Source of the DNA: JAMOBE01 sp039908285
Lineage (GTDB): Bacteria; Pseudomonadota; Alphaproteobacteria; Rhodospirillales; Rhodospirillaceae
DNA: 10,218 nucleotides
Direction of reading: 5' to 3'
Assembly: GCA_039908285.1 (NCBI GenBank)
Contig: JAMOBE010000116.1
Location: 1 to 10,218 of the forward strand
Part shown: positions 1-6,162 of the stretch, one piece after another
Layout: every line of letters begins with the position of its first letter
Position numbering within the stretch: position 1 is the stretch's first letter
Notes under the pieces: model-generated
The model's database searches: none
Told to the model about the DNA's origin: nothing
The model's input: only the letters and a program-made list of their open reading frames with translations
Position numbers and translations under genes: made by a program

Positions 1-1
1 A

Positions 2-79
2 GGGTGGGCCGAGCATTGCGACCGCGTTCCGGCAGCCGCCGGTGATATCGTCGAGTTCCGCCCGGCCGCCGCCGGGTGA
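2..79 (+). CDS. C-terminal end of a gene, possibly a tyrosine-type integrase (partial)
   Basis: Reading from base 2, an open frame runs to TGA at 77-79 and gives a 25-residue tail containing GWAEHCDRVPA followed by GDIVEF. Codon use is strongly G/C at third positions, like the other real genes here. A tryptophan and 'HCD' shortly before a hydrophobic end resembles the extreme C-terminus of P4-type phage integrases, which often end in a W-x-x-x-C patch followed by a short 'NVVPL'-like strand. The catalytic residues lie outside the window, so the identity is inferred from this tail and from the following prophage-like genes. It could be another protein; that a gene ends here is more certain than its name. 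Confidence 0.4.
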   Translation, partial: GWAEHCDRVPAAAGDIVEFRPAAAG

Positions 80-90
80 TCCACCGGCGG
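69..90 (+). terminator. Hairpin at the stop codon of the partial first gene
   Basis: CCGCCGG (69-75) and CCGGCGG (84-90) form a perfect 7-bp stem with an 8-base loop that holds the TGA stop of the first gene. There is no T-run after it, so it would be at best a weak factor-independent terminator. In DNA this GC-rich it could also arise by chance. Confidence 0.2.
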
Positions 91-174
91 GGATAGGGCG
101 ACGGCCCGACACGCGCGGACACCGCACCGCGCTTCCCCGCCGACACGATGCGGAAGAACTGCAGGGATGTTTAA

Positions 175-1089
175 ATGCAAAAGTGCTCATGCGGCCGGCC
201 GCTCTACGAAACTGGAAACAACAAGAATTTTCGCCGATACATTTCTATAATTGAAGACAATAATGTCTCTGATATTGTCAATAGATTGAGAAAATACGAA
301 GTTCTAACTCAACCTACATCAGGAAGAACAGCACCGGATAAAGATCTTTTGTCGCGTGAAGCGCTGCGTGATGCGGGCCTCCTTGTCTCAAAGCTGGCGG
401 GTTGGGCGATTGATCACCAAGCCGGTCTTGCGATAAGCGGTGCATCTGAAGACGCATTTATTCAGCCGGACGATTGTAGTGGCAGTGAATACATTGATAT
501 TAGAGCGAAGGTATGCGACCATGGACATGAAGTAATAGGGGCCGCTTATTGCTGTGGATATGGGGAACACAGCGAGTGCTATCCGCGCGCTCCTGCTCTT
601 GATCGAAGAGTGCTATGCGCTGTCCTTACTGTTCTTGCTGATAGGCTTGGGTCAGTTGCTTACTCTGCCATGAACGCCCTTCATGCGCTGGACTTCGGTG
701 AGGTACAGCCAATATTGAGGCCTGTAAAATCAAGGAGAAATGGGAATTCTTATTCATTGGATATCGCGCGTCTATATGCAATTTCTCATGTTGAGCATCT
801 GCGCTCTCTTGGCATGAAGAAGAATGCTGCAGTAACACGTGTAGCAGAGGCCTACGGTGCGACCGTAGATGCTGTTCTTGCTTGGGAGAAGAGGCTTCCC
901 TCTACACTCGGTGAAATATTTGTGCGTCACACACTGAAACATGCCAAAGCCAACATTACACTTGATGATTATGCAGACAAGCAGACCTTGTCTACAGGAT
1001 CCAGTGGGATGTGGTTTACAGAGAAGTCTCTTGCAGGTGATGCACGAAAGTATAAGGATCTCCTGCGGTCACTGGAGAGTGATAGTTAG
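175..1089 (+). CDS. Unknown 304-residue cargo protein, AT-rich gene
   Basis: The start is supported by AGGGA (163-167) seven bases before ATG 175. I do not recognise the family. The protein starts with a CSC motif (Cys4, Cys6) and has further cysteines at about 101, 114, 126, 127 and 135, so a metal site is possible. Residues about 195-245 look helical and include a possible helix-turn-helix (KKNAAVTRVAEAYGATVDAV). No signal peptide or membrane segment is evident. Base and codon use differ sharply from the neighbours: many A/T third positions and AT-rich stretches at 225-320 and 715-800, against very GC-rich flanks. It sits alone between an apparent integrase end and the early control region, a common place for recently acquired cargo such as defence or fitness genes. 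That role is inference only. The next repeat array begins two bases after its stop. Confidence 0.75.
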   Translation: MQKCSCGRPLYETGNNKNFRRYISIIEDNNVSDIVNRLRKYEVLTQPTSGRTAPDKDLLSREALRDAGLLVSKLAGWAIDHQAGLAISGASEDAFIQPDDCSGSEYIDIRAKVCDHGHEVIGAAYCCGYGEHSECYPRAPALDRRVLCAVLTVLADRLGSVAYSAMNALHALDFGEVQPILRPVKSRRNGNSYSLDIARLYAISHVEHLRSLGMKKNAAVTRVAEAYGATVDAVLAWEKRLPSTLGEIFVRHTLKHAKANITLDDYADKQTLSTGSSGMWFTEKSLAGDARKYKDLLRSLESDS

Positions 1090-1090
1090 C

Positions 1091-1189
1091 GAGGGACAAA
1101 TGGGGGGGCACTTTGTCCCTGAAACGAGGGACAAATGGGGGGGCACTTTGTCCCTGAAACGAGGGACAAAAAGCCACCTGATTTGTCCC
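1091..1189 (+). repeat. Three phased 27-bp dyads GGGACAAA-N11-TTTGTCCC
   Basis: Perfect 8-bp inverted arms occur at 1093-1100/1112-1119, 1128-1135/1147-1154 and 1163-1170/1182-1189. Each has an 11-base spacer, and the repeats begin exactly 35 bp apart. The first two repeat units are identical over all 35 bp. The third keeps both arms and the spacer length but has a different spacer sequence, which points to selection on the arms. This is the expected layout for a dimeric DNA-binding protein bound in tandem. The array lies directly before the HTH gene at 1248, so it may be an operator or a replication/excision control site. The protein that binds is unknown. Confidence 0.75.
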
Positions 1190-1219
1190 GCGACGTCTTC
1201 GTCGTTTCCATGGCTTTCT

Positions 1220-1243
1220 ACCTCCGCACACAGCAACGGAGGT
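1220..1243 (+). promoter_or_regulatory. Hairpin covering the Shine-Dalgarno sequence of the HTH gene
   Basis: ACCTCCG (1220-1226) pairs perfectly with CGGAGGT (1237-1243) across a 10-base loop. The 3' arm contains GGAGG (1238-1242), the ribosome binding site of the gene at 1248. In mRNA the structure would hide the site and limit translation unless it is opened. A second small stem, CGACG-TCTT-CGTCG (1191-1204), lies just upstream. Confidence 0.45.
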
Positions 1244-1247
1244 GGCA

Positions 1248-1454
1248 ATGCTGGGCACGCAAAGCACAGATATCGACCGCGATCGCTACGGCTGGTCAAT
1301 CAACGACTGGGCGAAGTCCACAGGAATCAGTCGAGCGAGCGCTTACAATCTTCTGGCCGAAGGCAAGATCACCAGCGTCAAGTATCACAGCAAGCGCATC
1401 GTCACGACGCATCCGCGTGACTTTTTGGCTTCTCTTGCCGGTGAGGCCGCGTGA
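1248..1454 (+). CDS. Small helix-turn-helix protein, excisionase/AlpA-like
   Basis: The 68-residue product begins MLGTQSTDIDRDRYGWSIND and has a clear winged-HTH core: GWSINDWAKSTGISRASAYN (about residues 15-34) is the HTH, followed by a basic wing with VKYHSKRIV. This pattern matches the excisionase/AlpA/MerR-like family, small DNA-bending or activator proteins that act on excision or early transcription of integrated elements. ATG 1248 is chosen over GTG 1242 because GGAGG (1238-1242) lies five bases before it and would overlap the GTG. The gene overlaps the next one by one base (TGATG). It follows the dyad array and the hairpin at 1220-1243, so both transcription and translation may be controlled. 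Its binding site is unknown; the upstream dyads are one candidate. Confidence 0.8.
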   Translation: MLGTQSTDIDRDRYGWSINDWAKSTGISRASAYNLLAEGKITSVKYHSKRIVTTHPRDFLASLAGEAA

Positions 1455-1771
1455 TGACCGCCACAAAGAGAAACCCGGTGCCGCTGGCAGGCGGCAACCG
1501 GGTCTCGGATCGTGTCGAAGCCGGGCGGCGCGACGCGGTCGAACATAGCGGGACTTCTGGCCTGGAGCAAGTCTGGATCGAGCCCGCGACCTATGCGGCG
1601 GCGGCACGGCTGGCGCTGAGCCTCCCGGACGTCATCACGCCGGCGGAGGCTCGGTTCCTGGCGAACATCGCCGCTCGGCCGGACTGGCACGCGGTGCCGC
1701 TGGCCAAGGCGGCTCGTCTTGAGGACATCCTCGACCGGGTGCGGCGCCATGCCGGCGGAGGTGCGTCATGA
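1454..1771 (+). CDS. Hypothetical phage-type protein, 105 residues
   Basis: The start ATG overlaps the TGA of the upstream HTH gene (TGATG), and the stop overlaps the next start (ATGA), placing it firmly in the operon. A GTG three bases upstream is a possible alternative start. I do not recognise a domain. The N-terminal 45 residues are polar and probably disordered. The C-terminal part (about 45-100) looks alpha-helical, with ATYAAAARLALSLPDVITPA and a W-containing segment (RPDWHAVPLAKAARLEDILD). It is soluble, with no signal peptide. Lying between an HTH protein and a primase, it may be a replication accessory factor, but nothing in the sequence shows this. Confidence 0.75.
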   Translation: MTATKRNPVPLAGGNRVSDRVEAGRRDAVEHSGTSGLEQVWIEPATYAAAARLALSLPDVITPAEARFLANIAARPDWHAVPLAKAARLEDILDRVRRHAGGGAS

Positions 1772-2754
1772 CCCTCCCGGCCCCCATCGCCGACGTGGCC
1801 GCCGGTCTTCGCGGCAGGGCGGAGGCTGCGGCCGTGGCGCTGCTGGGAAAGCCCTCGAGCCGAACCAGGCACGAGCTGCGGTTCGGCCGGCATGGATCGC
1901 TGTCAGTCGAGATTGCCGGGCCGAAAACCGGGGCGTGGTTCGACCATTCCGCTGGTGAGGGTGGCGATATCCTGGCTCTCGCTCAACGGGAAATGGGTCG
2001 CGAAGGAGGCCTCACGTGGGCACGCCAATGGCTGGGGATGGAAGGGGATCGGCCGCCCCCACCCCGACAGCGGACGGAGGCGCCGAAGCCCGAGCCCGAC
2101 GGCGCCGATATCGCGCGGAAGCTCGCCCGCGCCCGCGCTCTGGTGGAGCGTTCCCGTCCGGTCCGGGGCAGCATTGCGGAACGCTACCTCACGAGCCGTG
2201 GCCTGGTGCTGCCCGACGATGCGGGCCTGTTCGATCCCTGCTCCTTGCGGTTCGCCCCGGACGTGTGGCATTGGCCCTCGCAATTCCGCCTGCCGGCGAT
2301 GGTGGCGCCGATCGTCGGCGTCACGACGAATGAGCTTCAGGGGCTGCACCTGACGTTCCTGGCTCCCGACGGCTCTGGCAAAGCCGACGTAGGGAAACCC
2401 CGGCTTTACTTCGGCCCCAAGGCCGGAGGGTGCGTCAAGCTGACCGATGACGCCGACGTAACCTTTGGACTGGCCGTCGGCGAAGGGATCGAGACCAGTC
2501 TCACCGCAGTGTGTTCCGGCTATTCGGCCTGGGCATGCCTCGATGCTGGAAACCTCGCCGCGTTCCCTGTCCTGCCTGGCATCGAAAGCTTGCTGATCTT
2601 GAGTGATCGCGACGATGCGGGCCTGCGGGCCGCGCACACGGCTGCCACCCGGTGGCGCGCGGCCGGCCGAGAAGTTCGCCAGTGGGTCGCCCCGCCGTCC
2701 GCCGCGCGAGGCGCCGACCTCAACGATCGGTTGAGAGAGGCGCGTCATGGATGA
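1768..2754 (+). CDS. Toprim-domain primase, phage/plasmid type
   Basis: This 328-residue protein would make RNA primers at the element's fork. N-terminal residues about 10-90 contain FDHSAGEGGDILALA, typical of the domain before Toprim in phage and plasmid primases. Residues 130-225 are a middle region (VRGSIAERYLTSRG, LRFAPD, KPRLYFGP). The Toprim domain follows: catalytic glutamate in VGEGIETSL (237-245), the DxD signature in LLILSDRDDAG (275-285) and a last acidic patch GADLND (315-320). There is no CHC2-type zinc finger; the first cysteine is at about 158, so template recognition may need a partner. GGAGG (1757-1761) lies six bases before the start. The start overlaps the upstream stop, and the gene runs 8 bases into the ATPase gene. 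This pairing with a RepA-like ATPase is standard in replication modules of integrated elements. Confidence 0.9.
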   Translation: MTLPAPIADVAAGLRGRAEAAAVALLGKPSSRTRHELRFGRHGSLSVEIAGPKTGAWFDHSAGEGGDILALAQREMGREGGLTWARQWLGMEGDRPPPPRQRTEAPKPEPDGADIARKLARARALVERSRPVRGSIAERYLTSRGLVLPDDAGLFDPCSLRFAPDVWHWPSQFRLPAMVAPIVGVTTNELQGLHLTFLAPDGSGKADVGKPRLYFGPKAGGCVKLTDDADVTFGLAVGEGIETSLTAVCSGYSAWACLDAGNLAAFPVLPGIESLLILSDRDDAGLRAAHTAATRWRAAGREVRQWVAPPSAARGADLNDRLREARHG

Positions 2755-3925
2755 TCCCTACGCTGACATCCGGTCCGAGTTGGACGGTGCCCCGCCGTGG
2801 GAGCCGCCGACGGATGAGGGGTCACCGGGCGGCAACGCCAGTCAGCGTCCCTTTTCCATCCTCACCCGGGGCGATATCTCGCCATGGATCGGCCGCGAGC
2901 CCGACCCGGTGCCGTTCGTCATCGCCGACTTCGTGGAACAGGGGGCGGTGGCCCTGCTGGTGGGCGAGGGCGGAGCCGGGAAGTCCTACATCGCCCTGAC
3001 AGCCGCGATCGCGGTTGCCGGGGGAGGATGGTTCTACGGCCGGGAAGCCATGCCGGGGCGGGCCGTCTGCCTGTTCTGCGAGGACTCAACCGGGGCCATC
3101 CATGCCCGGCTCAACAGGCTGTGCCGCGCGTTCCACATTCCCATGGAAGACTTGGTGGGGCGGCTGTTCCCCCTCTCCCTCATCGACGATCCGATAGAGG
3201 ACCGAACCCTGTGGAGCAACGCCCGCCCGTCGGCGCGGCTGGTGGCGCTCGAACAGGAGCTATCCTCTATCCGCGACCTGCGGTTGCTGGTTCTCGACAA
3301 CGTGACCCACCTTTTCGACGGCGACGAAATCAGCCGCCGCGACGTGGGTGGGTTCCTGATCGCGCTATCGGGCATGGCCCGGCGGCTCGGGATCGGGATC
3401 ATCCTGATCCATCACGCGAGCAAAAGTCAGGACGGCTCGAGCCTACGCATGGCCAGCGGATCAACCGCCTGGATCGCCCTGTGCCGCGCGGCGGGGGAGG
3501 TGCGCAAAGCCACCGGCGACGAAGGTCCCCGCTTCGCCGTCCGCAAGATCAACAACGGTCGCGAGTGGGACGTGGAGTTGCGGTGGACCGATGACGGCGC
3601 CCTGGCGCCAGTCGCCGAAGCGACCGGGACCATGGCCGGCATGGAGCGGCGCGGACACGAACAAACCTTCCTCGACTGCCTGGCGGCGGTGACGGCGCAG
3701 GGGCGGACGGTGAGCGAGGGAAAAACCAGCACAAGATACGCGCCCAAGGTGTTCGCCCACATACCGGAGGCGCGAGGCGCCAAGGTCCGCGACCTCGAAC
3801 GCGCCATGGAAGCCCTGTTTTCAACGGGTGCGATCCGGGTCGGAGAGGTGGGACGCAACGCGAACAGAAAGCCAATTTTGGGTCTGATGGCCACCCTAGA
3901 TGTTGTAGCCGAGAAAGCGGAGTAA
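2747..3925 (+). CDS. RepA-like AAA/RecA-fold ATPase, probable replicative helicase
   Basis: The 392-residue protein has a RecA-type ATPase core. Walker A is GEGGAGKS (73-80), followed by a strand and acidic turn in AVCLFCEDS (106-114). Walker B is RLLVLDN (179-185), and a sensor-like IIHHASKS-type segment is at about 219-227, with SGSTAWIALCRAA (237-249) behind it. This order matches the AAA_25/RepA family of hexameric ATPases, including the RSF1010 RepA helicase. The C-terminal part (about 300-392) may be a small winged-helix domain (RDLERAMEALFSTGAIRVGE). AGAGAGG-like purines six bases before ATG 2747 act as the ribosome site. It overlaps the primase gene, so the two are probably made together and act at one fork. 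Whether it is a helicase or a regulatory RecA-fold ATPase cannot be decided from sequence alone. Confidence 0.87.
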   Translation: MDDPYADIRSELDGAPPWEPPTDEGSPGGNASQRPFSILTRGDISPWIGREPDPVPFVIADFVEQGAVALLVGEGGAGKSYIALTAAIAVAGGGWFYGREAMPGRAVCLFCEDSTGAIHARLNRLCRAFHIPMEDLVGRLFPLSLIDDPIEDRTLWSNARPSARLVALEQELSSIRDLRLLVLDNVTHLFDGDEISRRDVGGFLIALSGMARRLGIGIILIHHASKSQDGSSLRMASGSTAWIALCRAAGEVRKATGDEGPRFAVRKINNGREWDVELRWTDDGALAPVAEATGTMAGMERRGHEQTFLDCLAAVTAQGRTVSEGKTSTRYAPKVFAHIPEARGAKVRDLERAMEALFSTGAIRVGEVGRNANRKPILGLMATLDVVAEKAE

Positions 3926-3931
3926 CACCAG

Positions 3932-4096
3932 ATGTTGGCGCACACACTCCCCTGCGCAAACTGCGCAAACTACCCCCGTAACCCATTGATTTTGCTTGCG
4001 CCAACTTGCGCACACACACTCCCCCCTTACTACGTAAGGGGACGTGCGCCCTTTGAAGCGGGCGCGCGTCCCCCTCTGGGGAGGGTCGTGCGGTGA
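3932..4096 (+). CDS. Possible 54-residue ORF through the repeat region
   Basis: An ATG at 3932 follows GGAG (3919-3922) by nine bases, and the frame stays open to TGA 4094-4096, overlapping the next start as GTGA, the same coupling style as other genes here. The product starts MLAHTLPCANCANYPRN and carries CxxC plus a third Cys. Against it, the CAN-CAN residues simply reflect the tandem TGCGCAAAC DNA repeat, and the frame runs through two strong hairpins. It may be a translated leader that couples the two halves of the operon, or no gene at all. Confidence 0.22.
   Translation: MLAHTLPCANCANYPRNPLILLAPTCAHTLPPYYVRGRAPFEAGARPPLGRVVR
3935..4020 (+). repeat. TGCGCA-rich repeat cluster between the ATPase and next gene
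   Basis: Within about 85 bases there are two tandem copies of TGCGCAAAC (3953-3961, 3962-3970), an inverted pair TTGGCGCA (3935-3942) / TGCGCCAA (3997-4004), a TTGCGCAC at 4007-4014, and a near direct repeat of GCGCACACACTCCCC (from 3938 and again from 4009). An AT-rich patch, ATTGATTTTGCTT, lies between the halves at about 3984-3997. Iteron-like repeats next to a RepA-like gene are typical of a replication origin or of a control site for the operon. Which one applies here is inference. Confidence 0.5.
4023..4073 (+). promoter_or_regulatory. Two overlapping, mutually exclusive hairpins
   Basis: Hairpin 1 is CCCCTTAC (4023-4030) with GTAAGGGG (4034-4041), an 8-bp perfect stem with a 3-base loop. 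Hairpin 2 is GGGGACG-T-GCGCCC (4038-4051) with GGGCGC-G-CGTCCCC (4060-4073), a 14-bp stem with one T-G wobble and an 8-base loop. They share GGGG at 4038-4041, so full forms of both cannot exist together. They sit just before the ribosome site GGGGAGGG (4078-4085) of the next gene. There is no T-run, so this looks more like mRNA control, processing or an attenuator-like switch than a classic terminator. Confidence 0.4.
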
Positions 4097-4419
4097 CCGA
4101 TATGACCCTCGATATCCAGGCCACCATCCGTGGCGCCTGTTCCTTCGAGCCCACGGCGATCGTGGTCTACGGAGCGCTCTCCGTGGAGGGGGCGTTCGGC
4201 CCCGGCAAGGTGACGATGGTGGTCCCGGTTCCGCGCGGGAATGCCGTCAACGCTTTCCATGACCCGGTGCCGCAGGGCGTGCTTGACGTCGGTGGTGTCG
4301 TGATCCTGGCGTTCCAACGCCGAAAGGACGCCCGGCTGTTCGAGGCGCTGGTGGACCGCGATGCTCGGAAGGCGGGGCTCAAGCGCCCGACCCATTCAGC
4401 GCCAGCGAGGGCGCAATGA
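4093..4419 (+). CDS. Hypothetical protein, 108 residues, GTG start
   Basis: GTG 4093 is preferred because GGGGAGGG (4078-4085) lies seven bases upstream; the in-frame ATG at 4102 is too far. The protein is beta-rich in its first 75 residues (IQATIRGACSFEPTAIVVYG, VTMVVPVPRGN, VGGVVILAFQRR), suggesting a small barrel such as an OB fold. It ends in a basic, polar tail. I do not recognise the family. It is soluble, without signal peptide or membrane span. Its stop overlaps the helicase start (ATGA), so it is likely co-translated with the helicase. A single-strand-binding role would fit a small beta-barrel in a replication operon, but no SSB signature is visible, so that is only a guess. Confidence 0.7.
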   Translation: MTDMTLDIQATIRGACSFEPTAIVVYGALSVEGAFGPGKVTMVVPVPRGNAVNAFHDPVPQGVLDVGGVVILAFQRRKDARLFEALVDRDARKAGLKRPTHSAPARAQ

Positions 4420-5813
4420 CCGCCGTCCGCACGCCCCGCCCGTACCAGGTCGCGGCAATCCAGGCCGTGCGCGAGGCCATGCGCCATCACCGGCGGGTGC
4501 TGCTTCAGTTGCCCACCGGGGCCGGCAAGACCTTCGTCGCCGCGACGGTGGCCAAGGGAGCCCATGCCAAGGGCCGGCGGGTGGTGTTCCTGGTGCACCG
4601 AGCGGAACTGGTGGACCAGACGTCCCGGACCTTCGCCGAAGAGGGCATCCCTCATGGCGTGATCGCGGCCGGCCCGGCGGGCGGGCGGTGGATGGGCAAC
4701 GAGCCGGTGATAGTGGCGAGCGTCCAGACCTTGGCGCGGCGCCTCGATGCGGTCCCGGCCCCCGACCTGCTGTTCGTCGATGAGGCCCACCACGCGGCGG
4801 CGGGGACCTGGCAGCGCATCCTCAACGCTTGGCCTGAGGCGTGGGCGGTTGGCCTGACCGCAACCCCGGAGCGGCTCGATGGCCGGGGACTGGTGGGGGC
4901 GTTCGAGGCCATGGTGACCGGCCCGAGCGTCGCGGAGTTGATCCGTGATGGATACCTGGCGACGTTCAGGGCCTTCGCCCCCTCGACGGCGGACTTGTCG
5001 GGTTGCCGGATCCGCATGGGCGAGTTCGCCGCTGGGGACGTGGAGGCCGCGATGGACCGGCCATCGATCACCGGCGACATCGTGAGCCACTACCAGCGGC
5101 TGGCGGAGAGCAAGCGGGCCGTCCTGTTCGCCGCGAGCGTCGCCCATTCGCAGCACCTTGCCGAAGCGTTCCAGTCCGCCGGCATCCCCGCCGCCCATGT
5201 GGACGGCGAGACGCCACGGGACCAGCGGCGCCAGACGGTAGCCGACTTCGCGGCCGGCCGGGTCCGGGTGCTCTGCAACGTCGAGCTGTTCGGGGAGGGC
5301 TTCGACGTGCCGGGGGTCGAGGCCGTGATCCTGGCCCGGCCGACGCAAAGCCTCGGGCTCTACCTGCAACAGGTTGGGCGCGCCCTTCGCCCCGCCCCCG
5401 GCAAGGATCACGCGCTGATCCTCGATCACGTCGGCAACATCGCCCGGCATGGCCTGCCCGACGATCCCCGTGAGTGGAGTCTCGACGCCAAGTCCCGCCG
5501 ACAGCGCAAGACCGACGAGACCGGCCCGATGGTGAGGCAGTGCCCCGAGTGCTTCGCCATGCACCGGCCGGCCCCGCGCTGTCCCGAGTGCGGACACAGC
5601 CACGAGGCCAAGCCGCACCAGATGGCCCACGCCGATGGTGACCTGGTGGAGGTCGATCCCGCCGCTCTCCACCGGGAGAAACGCCGCGAACAGGGGGAGG
5701 CCCGCTCCCTCGATGACCTGGTGCGGCTCGCCCGGGCGCGCGGCTTTCGCAACCCCCATGGCTGGGCGCACCACGTGCTCAAGGCCCGGGAAGCCAAGGG
5801 AGCGGCGGCATGA
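4416..5813 (+). CDS. SF2 DEAD/DEAH-type helicase with C-terminal zinc ribbon
   Basis: The 465-residue protein has a full set of superfamily 2 motifs: Q-like region RPYQVAAI (8-15), Walker A PTGAGKT (33-39), motif Ia VFLVHRAEL (57-65), motif II DEAHH (122-126), motif III LTATPERLDG (147-156), motif V FGEGFDVPG (292-300) and motif VI QQVGRALRP (318-326). This is the compact SSL2/RAD25-like helicase common in prophages; it couples ATP hydrolysis to DNA translocation or unwinding. Two CPEC pairs (376-379 and 389-392) form a probable zinc ribbon, followed by a helical tail (to 465). The start overlaps the upstream stop (ATGA), and the original start of the nuclease gene overlaps its stop in the same way. 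Helicase plus VRR-NUC nuclease is a frequent phage pair, suggesting a joint role in recombination or fork processing. Confidence 0.93.
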   Translation: MTAVRTPRPYQVAAIQAVREAMRHHRRVLLQLPTGAGKTFVAATVAKGAHAKGRRVVFLVHRAELVDQTSRTFAEEGIPHGVIAAGPAGGRWMGNEPVIVASVQTLARRLDAVPAPDLLFVDEAHHAAAGTWQRILNAWPEAWAVGLTATPERLDGRGLVGAFEAMVTGPSVAELIRDGYLATFRAFAPSTADLSGCRIRMGEFAAGDVEAAMDRPSITGDIVSHYQRLAESKRAVLFAASVAHSQHLAEAFQSAGIPAAHVDGETPRDQRRQTVADFAAGRVRVLCNVELFGEGFDVPGVEAVILARPTQSLGLYLQQVGRALRPAPGKDHALILDHVGNIARHGLPDDPREWSLDAKSRRQRKTDETGPMVRQCPECFAMHRPAPRCPECGHSHEAKPHQMAHADGDLVEVDPAALHREKRREQGEARSLDDLVRLARARGFRNPHGWAHHVLKAREAKGAAA

Positions 5814-5839
5814 GCGAGACCACGATCAGCGTGGCGTGA
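5810..5839 (+). pseudogene. Frameshifted N-terminal remnant of the VRR-NUC gene
   Basis: ATG 5810 overlaps the helicase stop (ATGA) and has a purine-rich AAGGGAG upstream, as expected for the next operon gene. It encodes only MSETTISVA before TGA 5837-5839. Adding one C after 5827 (ATC-AGC to ATC-CAG) would give MSETTIQRGVMLAV and run into the nuclease frame. Many VRR-NUC proteins begin with a similar 'SExxIQ' helix. So the gene most likely lost one base here, or the sequence has an error at this point. Confidence 0.55.
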
Positions 5840-6162
5840 TGCTGGCCGTGGGAGGCCTGCCCGACGTGCGGGTGTTCCGCAATAACTGCGGCGTGGCCCT
5901 GCATCCCGATGGCTCCCGCGTGGTCTACGGCCTGTGCCCGGGTAGCTCGGACCTGATCGGCTTTCGGACCGTGACCGTCACACCCGACCTGGTGGGCCGA
6001 CAACTGGCCCAGTTCGTCGCCATCGAGGTGAAGACCGCGACCGGCCGCGTGAGCCCGGAGCAACGGCGCTTCCTCGATGCGGTGGAGCGGGCCGGCGGAC
6101 TGGCTGCCGTGGTGCGATCCCCGGAGGCCGCCGCCGCCCTGTTCCAGGGGGGCGCGCCATGA
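5839..6162 (+). CDS. VRR-NUC nuclease, likely N-terminally truncated
   Basis: From ATG 5839 the frame gives 107 residues with a PD-(D/E)XK core of the VRR-NUC type: RVFRNNCG (11-18), GSSDLIG with Asp38, IEVK with Glu63 and Lys65, and SPEQRRFL with Gln75. The family includes structure-specific nucleases such as the FAN1 nuclease domain and phage resolvase-like proteins. The first family helix, which often carries an extra conserved Glu ('SExxIQ'), is absent from this reading but present in a different frame at 5810-5830. There is no Shine-Dalgarno sequence before 5839; translation could only start by TGATG coupling to the short remnant. If it is made, it has the D, E-x-K and Q residues but lacks the N-terminal Glu, so activity is doubtful. 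The stop overlaps the next start (ATGA). Confidence 0.75.
   Translation: MLAVGGLPDVRVFRNNCGVALHPDGSRVVYGLCPGSSDLIGFRTVTVTPDLVGRQLAQFVAIEVKTATGRVSPEQRRFLDAVERAGGLAAVVRSPEAAAALFQGGAP

Noticed and set aside
941..1420. + strand ORF across the dyad array
   Set aside because: It overlaps the end of the AT-rich gene and the HTH gene in another frame, and its repeated residues only mirror the DNA dyads.
1903..2748. Minus-strand frame of 281 codons opposite the primase
   Set aside because: Shadow of a well-supported Toprim primase on the other strand, with no recognisable domain.
4167..5774. Long minus-strand open frame (535 codons) opposite the helicase gene
   Set aside because: It is the antisense of a helicase with all motifs intact; long antisense frames are expected in GC-rich coding DNA. 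No domain is recognisable in it.
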